DNA of 10,481 bases from Actinomycetes bacterium (GTDB lineage: Bacteria > Actinomycetota > Acidimicrobiia > Acidimicrobiales > RAAP-2). Below the pieces are notes generated by a model that was not told the DNA's origin, did not search any database, and saw only the letters and a program-made list of their open reading frames with translations. A program made the position numbers and the translations under genes. The stretch covers positions 4,285 to 14,765 of the forward strand of contig JAJYDR010000050.1 in assembly GCA_021777285.1 (NCBI GenBank), written 5' to 3'. Below, in pieces: positions 8,356 to 10,481 of the stretch (the stretch's first letter is position 1; each line of letters starts with the position of its first letter).

Positions 8356-9621
8356 CTATTCCTCCCCCGCCGTCATGCCGAACTCACGACGCCAGCCCTG
8401 GGGCAAGAGCTCCTCGAGCAAGTCGTCGACCGTCACGACGCCGATCATGTGACCGTGCGTCTCATCCACGACCGGCAACACGGTCAGGTTGAAGTCGCTC
8501 ATCTTGCGTGCGACACGGTGTAGGTCCCAGTGCGGGTGCACGTGCGCCAACTGGGTTCGCGCCACGCTCAGGGCGAGATCGTTCGCGCGGGCGCGCACGA
8601 GTCCCGCGATCGCGGCCGCCCCTACCGGCTGGCCCTGCTCGTCGATCACGTAGACACTCTGGAGGGCTTCGGCGGGCACGCGCGAGTCCCGCACGCACTC
8701 CAGGGCTTCGGCGACGGTCGCGGTGACCGGCACGGACACGAAATCCGGGTTCATCATCCCCCCGGCGGTGTCGGCGTTGTAGGCAAGTAGGTTTCGCACC
8801 TTGGCCTGCTGGCCCGCCGGCAGGTTCTCCAGGATGGTGAGGCGCCGCTCCTGGTCGATCTCGCTGATCAAGTCGGCCGCGTTGTCGGGCTCCATGCGCG
8901 CGAGCAGTCGAGCGGCGTCAGCGTCACTGCGGTCCTCGAGGAACTCGAGCTGGTGGGTAGTGTCTAGCTCTTCGAAGACGTCAGCCTCGAGTTCGCGGTC
9001 GAGTCCGACCGCCTCGATGATCTCCTCACCCTCCTCGTGGCTCGCCTGCTCGACGAGGTCGGCGATCTGGGCGGGGTGCAGTTTGGCGAGTTTGCGGTAC
9101 GGGATCCGTAGGCGGGCCGTGGGGACGTGGCCGACGAACGGCTCGATCGAGGCGAAGTCGACGATCGCCTCGGCCTTAACGCGCTGGCCCATCGACGGAC
9201 CGAGGATCCGACGCAGCAGGGGCCGACGCCCGGGGTCCACCCCGACGACCTCCCAGACACCGTCGATCTTGGCCAGCTCGATCTCGTTGGCGCTGATGAG
9301 TCGGCCGCGCACCAGATTGATCAGGTGTCGTGCGAGCAGGTCCTCGGCGAGCAGGAGCTCGCCGGGACGACGTTCGAACCGTCGAAGGTCCACCCGGCGC
9401 CCCTCGAAGGTCACGCGGCCGCGTTCCAAGCCGCCAATCTTTCGGATCGGCACGAAGAGGTCGCGGCCCTCAATACGGATGACCGCGCCGACTACCGGCG
9501 GGTGGGCGTCGTCGCCGAGACGCGCGACCAGGTCCTGGACGCGTCCAATCCGGTCACCCTCGCGATCGAAGATCGGTCGGTGCAGGAACGTTGAGAGGTG
9601 GAAGATTTCGGGCATGGGCAC
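8356..9621 (-). CDS. PRC-barrel / MgtE_N / CBS-pair cytosolic protein (MgtE-like sensor without channel)
   Basis: This 421-residue soluble protein contains the cytosolic half of the MgtE magnesium channel but none of its membrane helices. Residues about 10-85 (RPIFDREGDRIGRVQDL) and about 86-160 (LLARHLINLVRGRLISANEI) look like two PRC-barrel domains. MgtE_N covers about 176-280 (KLAKLHPAQIADLVEQ, ARLLARMEPDNAADLI). The linker TAGGMMNPDFVSV (285-297) leads into CBS1 (about 292-345) and CBS2 (about 355-407, FNLTVLPVVDETHG and GVVTVDDLLEEL). In MgtE these domains sense Mg2+ and nucleotide and close the pore. Here they may regulate a separate transporter, most plausibly the Nramp-family protein encoded just downstream. 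The start could be GTG 9621 or ATG 9615; neither has a ribosome site, and the conserved part begins after both. It follows the threonine aldolase gene by 66 nt. Confidence 0.88.
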   Translation of the reverse strand: MPMPEIFHLSTFLHRPIFDREGDRIGRVQDLVARLGDDAHPPVVGAVIRIEGRDLFVPIRKIGGLERGRVTFEGRRVDLRRFERRPGELLLAEDLLARHLINLVRGRLISANEIELAKIDGVWEVVGVDPGRRPLLRRILGPSMGQRVKAEAIVDFASIEPFVGHVPTARLRIPYRKLAKLHPAQIADLVEQASHEEGEEIIEAVGLDRELEADVFEELDTTHQLEFLEDRSDADAARLLARMEPDNAADLISEIDQERRLTILENLPAGQQAKVRNLLAYNADTAGGMMNPDFVSVPVTATVAEALECVRDSRVPAEALQSVYVIDEQGQPVGAAAIAGLVRARANDLALSVARTQLAHVHPHWDLHRVARKMSDFNLTVLPVVDETHGHMIGVVTVDDLLEELLPQGWRREFGMTAGEE

Positions 9622-9634
9622 AACTACCGTGCCC
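9616..9634. repeat. Inverted repeat GGGCAC-N7-GTGCCC at the MgtE-like start
   Basis: Six-base arms (9616-9621 and 9629-9634) flank seven bases and touch the alternative start codons GTG 9621 and ATG 9615. A regulator bound here, or the RNA hairpin, would block initiation. The 66-nt gap to the threonine aldolase gene shows no other clear signal. Confidence 0.3.
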
Positions 9635-9687
9635 AGGCTACCGCCGCTTCTAGGCCCGAGTTGCTGGTCGAGGGTGAAATCTCGGTG

Positions 9688-10481
9688 TCAACGGCCGGCC
9701 AGGCCGTCAAAGACGGCCGCCACGTGCTCGAGGTCGTCGTCACTGACGCCGACGTGGGTCACGAGTCGCACACGTCGTGCGGCGAGGGTGCCGGCGAGCA
9801 CGCCGCGCTCGGCGAGCACGTCCACGAGCGCGCGCGCGTCGGGGTGGGTAAAGACGACGATGTTCGTGCGACACGACGCGGGGTCGTAGCCCGACTCGGG
9901 GAACGTCGTCGCCACGAGGTCGGCGACGCGACGGGCCCGAGCGTGGTCCTCGGCGAGGCGATCGATCATGGTGTCGAGGGCCACCAATCCGGCCGCGGCG
10001 AGCACGCCCGCCTGTCGCATAGCGCCGCCCAGGCGCTTGCGCTCGATACGGGCCCGGTCCATCAGGTCCTTCGGACCGGCGAGCAGCGAGCCGACCGGCG
10101 CGGCGAGTCCCTTGGAGAGACAGACCATCACCGTCGTCGCCGGCGCCGCGTAGGCGGCGGCGGAGACTCCGGTCGCGACGACCGCGTTGAAGAGCCGCGC
10201 ACCGTCCAGGTGGACCGGTCGGTCGACCGCGCGCGCGAGCGCTTCGAGGTCGTCGAGCGCCCAGGGCGTGCCGCCCGAGGGCATGTGGGTGTTCTCGATG
10301 GCGACCGCCCCGACGTGGGCGCGGTGATCGGCTTCGGCCTCGACGATCTCGACCACCCGGTCGAAGTCGAGGCGACCGGACGTGTCGTCGACGAGGGCGA
10401 ACTGGATGGAGGCGTTGCGCGCCGAGGCGCCCATCTCGAAGTCCACGACGTGCTGGTTCGAGCCCGCAACGACCCCGTCGC
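9688..10481 (-). CDS. Threonine aldolase family PLP-dependent lyase, C-terminal part (N-terminus outside window)
   Basis: The frame stays open to the right edge (beyond GTG 10446), so about 264 residues of a roughly 340-residue enzyme are present and the N-terminal ~80 are missing. The family cleaves L-threonine or L-allo-threonine (and related beta-hydroxy amino acids) to glycine and an aldehyde with pyridoxal phosphate. Visible landmarks are HVVDFEMGA near the visible N-terminal end, ENTHMPSGGTPW, the PLP-anchoring HLDGARLFNA, and the Schiff-base lysine in CLSKGLAAPVGSLLAG. The sequence continues through RKRLGGAMRQAGVLAAAGLVALD to a small C-terminal domain ending LAGR before TGA 9688-9690. 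The residue order matches low-specificity L-threonine aldolases, but related fold-type I lyases of other substrate range are possible. It lies upstream of and co-directional with the MgtE-like gene, with no obvious functional link. Confidence 0.9.
   Translation of the reverse strand, partial: DGVVAGSNQHVVDFEMGASARNASIQFALVDDTSGRLDFDRVVEIVEAEADHRAHVGAVAIENTHMPSGGTPWALDDLEALARAVDRPVHLDGARLFNAVVATGVSAAAYAAPATTVMVCLSKGLAAPVGSLLAGPKDLMDRARIERKRLGGAMRQAGVLAAAGLVALDTMIDRLAEDHARARRVADLVATTFPESGYDPASCRTNIVVFTHPDARALVDVLAERGVLAGTLAARRVRLVTHVGVSDDDLEHVAAVFDGLAGR

Noticed and set aside
8801..9889. A 362-codon open frame on the + strand
   Set aside because: It is antisense to the MgtE-like gene and the end of the threonine aldolase gene, Ser/Arg-rich with no domain.

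Overview
The window reads as chromosomal DNA of a high-GC actinobacterium. The GC content is high throughout, most starts are GTG, the genes are very tightly packed, and the protein families (LmbE/MshB-type deacetylases, a stand-alone PRC-barrel/MgtE_N/CBS protein, an Nramp-related transporter) are typical of Actinomycetota. I cannot name a genus. Acidimicrobiia or a relative is a guess. I saw no tRNA, rRNA, CRISPR array, insertion sequence or phage gene.

Layout from left to right. (1) The 3' end of ahcY on the + strand (1-478). (2) A compact minus-strand cluster, read from right to left: two LmbE-type deacetylase paralogues (5783-6598, 4938-5786), ABC ATPase (4152-4910), ABC permease (3280-4155), NMT1/THI5-type binding protein (2238-3251), ribokinase (1386-2237) and nucleoside hydrolase (475-1407). 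Joints are 4-nt GTGA overlaps, one 22-nt overlap, one abutting stop/start and gaps of at most 28 nt, so this is almost certainly one transcription unit. (3) Also on the minus strand and only 9 nt upstream of the cluster, an Nramp-family transporter with the altered metal-site residues expected of the magnesium-type branch (6608-8188). (4) A 167-bp intergenic region with three dyad symmetries. (5) A cytosolic MgtE-like sensor protein with no channel domain (8356-9621). (6) The C-terminal part of a threonine aldolase family enzyme that runs off the right edge (9688-10481).

How the genes may work together. The seven-gene cluster looks like an import-and-salvage pathway. The ABC transporter would bring in a ribosyl compound, the deacetylases could remove an N-acyl group, the nucleoside hydrolase would release ribose and base, and the ribokinase would trap the ribose as ribose 5-phosphate. 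The substrate cannot be read from sequence. The inclusion of two LmbE enzymes in a nucleoside/NMT1 cluster is the most unusual aspect. The Nramp variant and the MgtE-like protein next to it look like a split magnesium module, one supplying the membrane path and the other the Mg/nucleotide-sensing domains.
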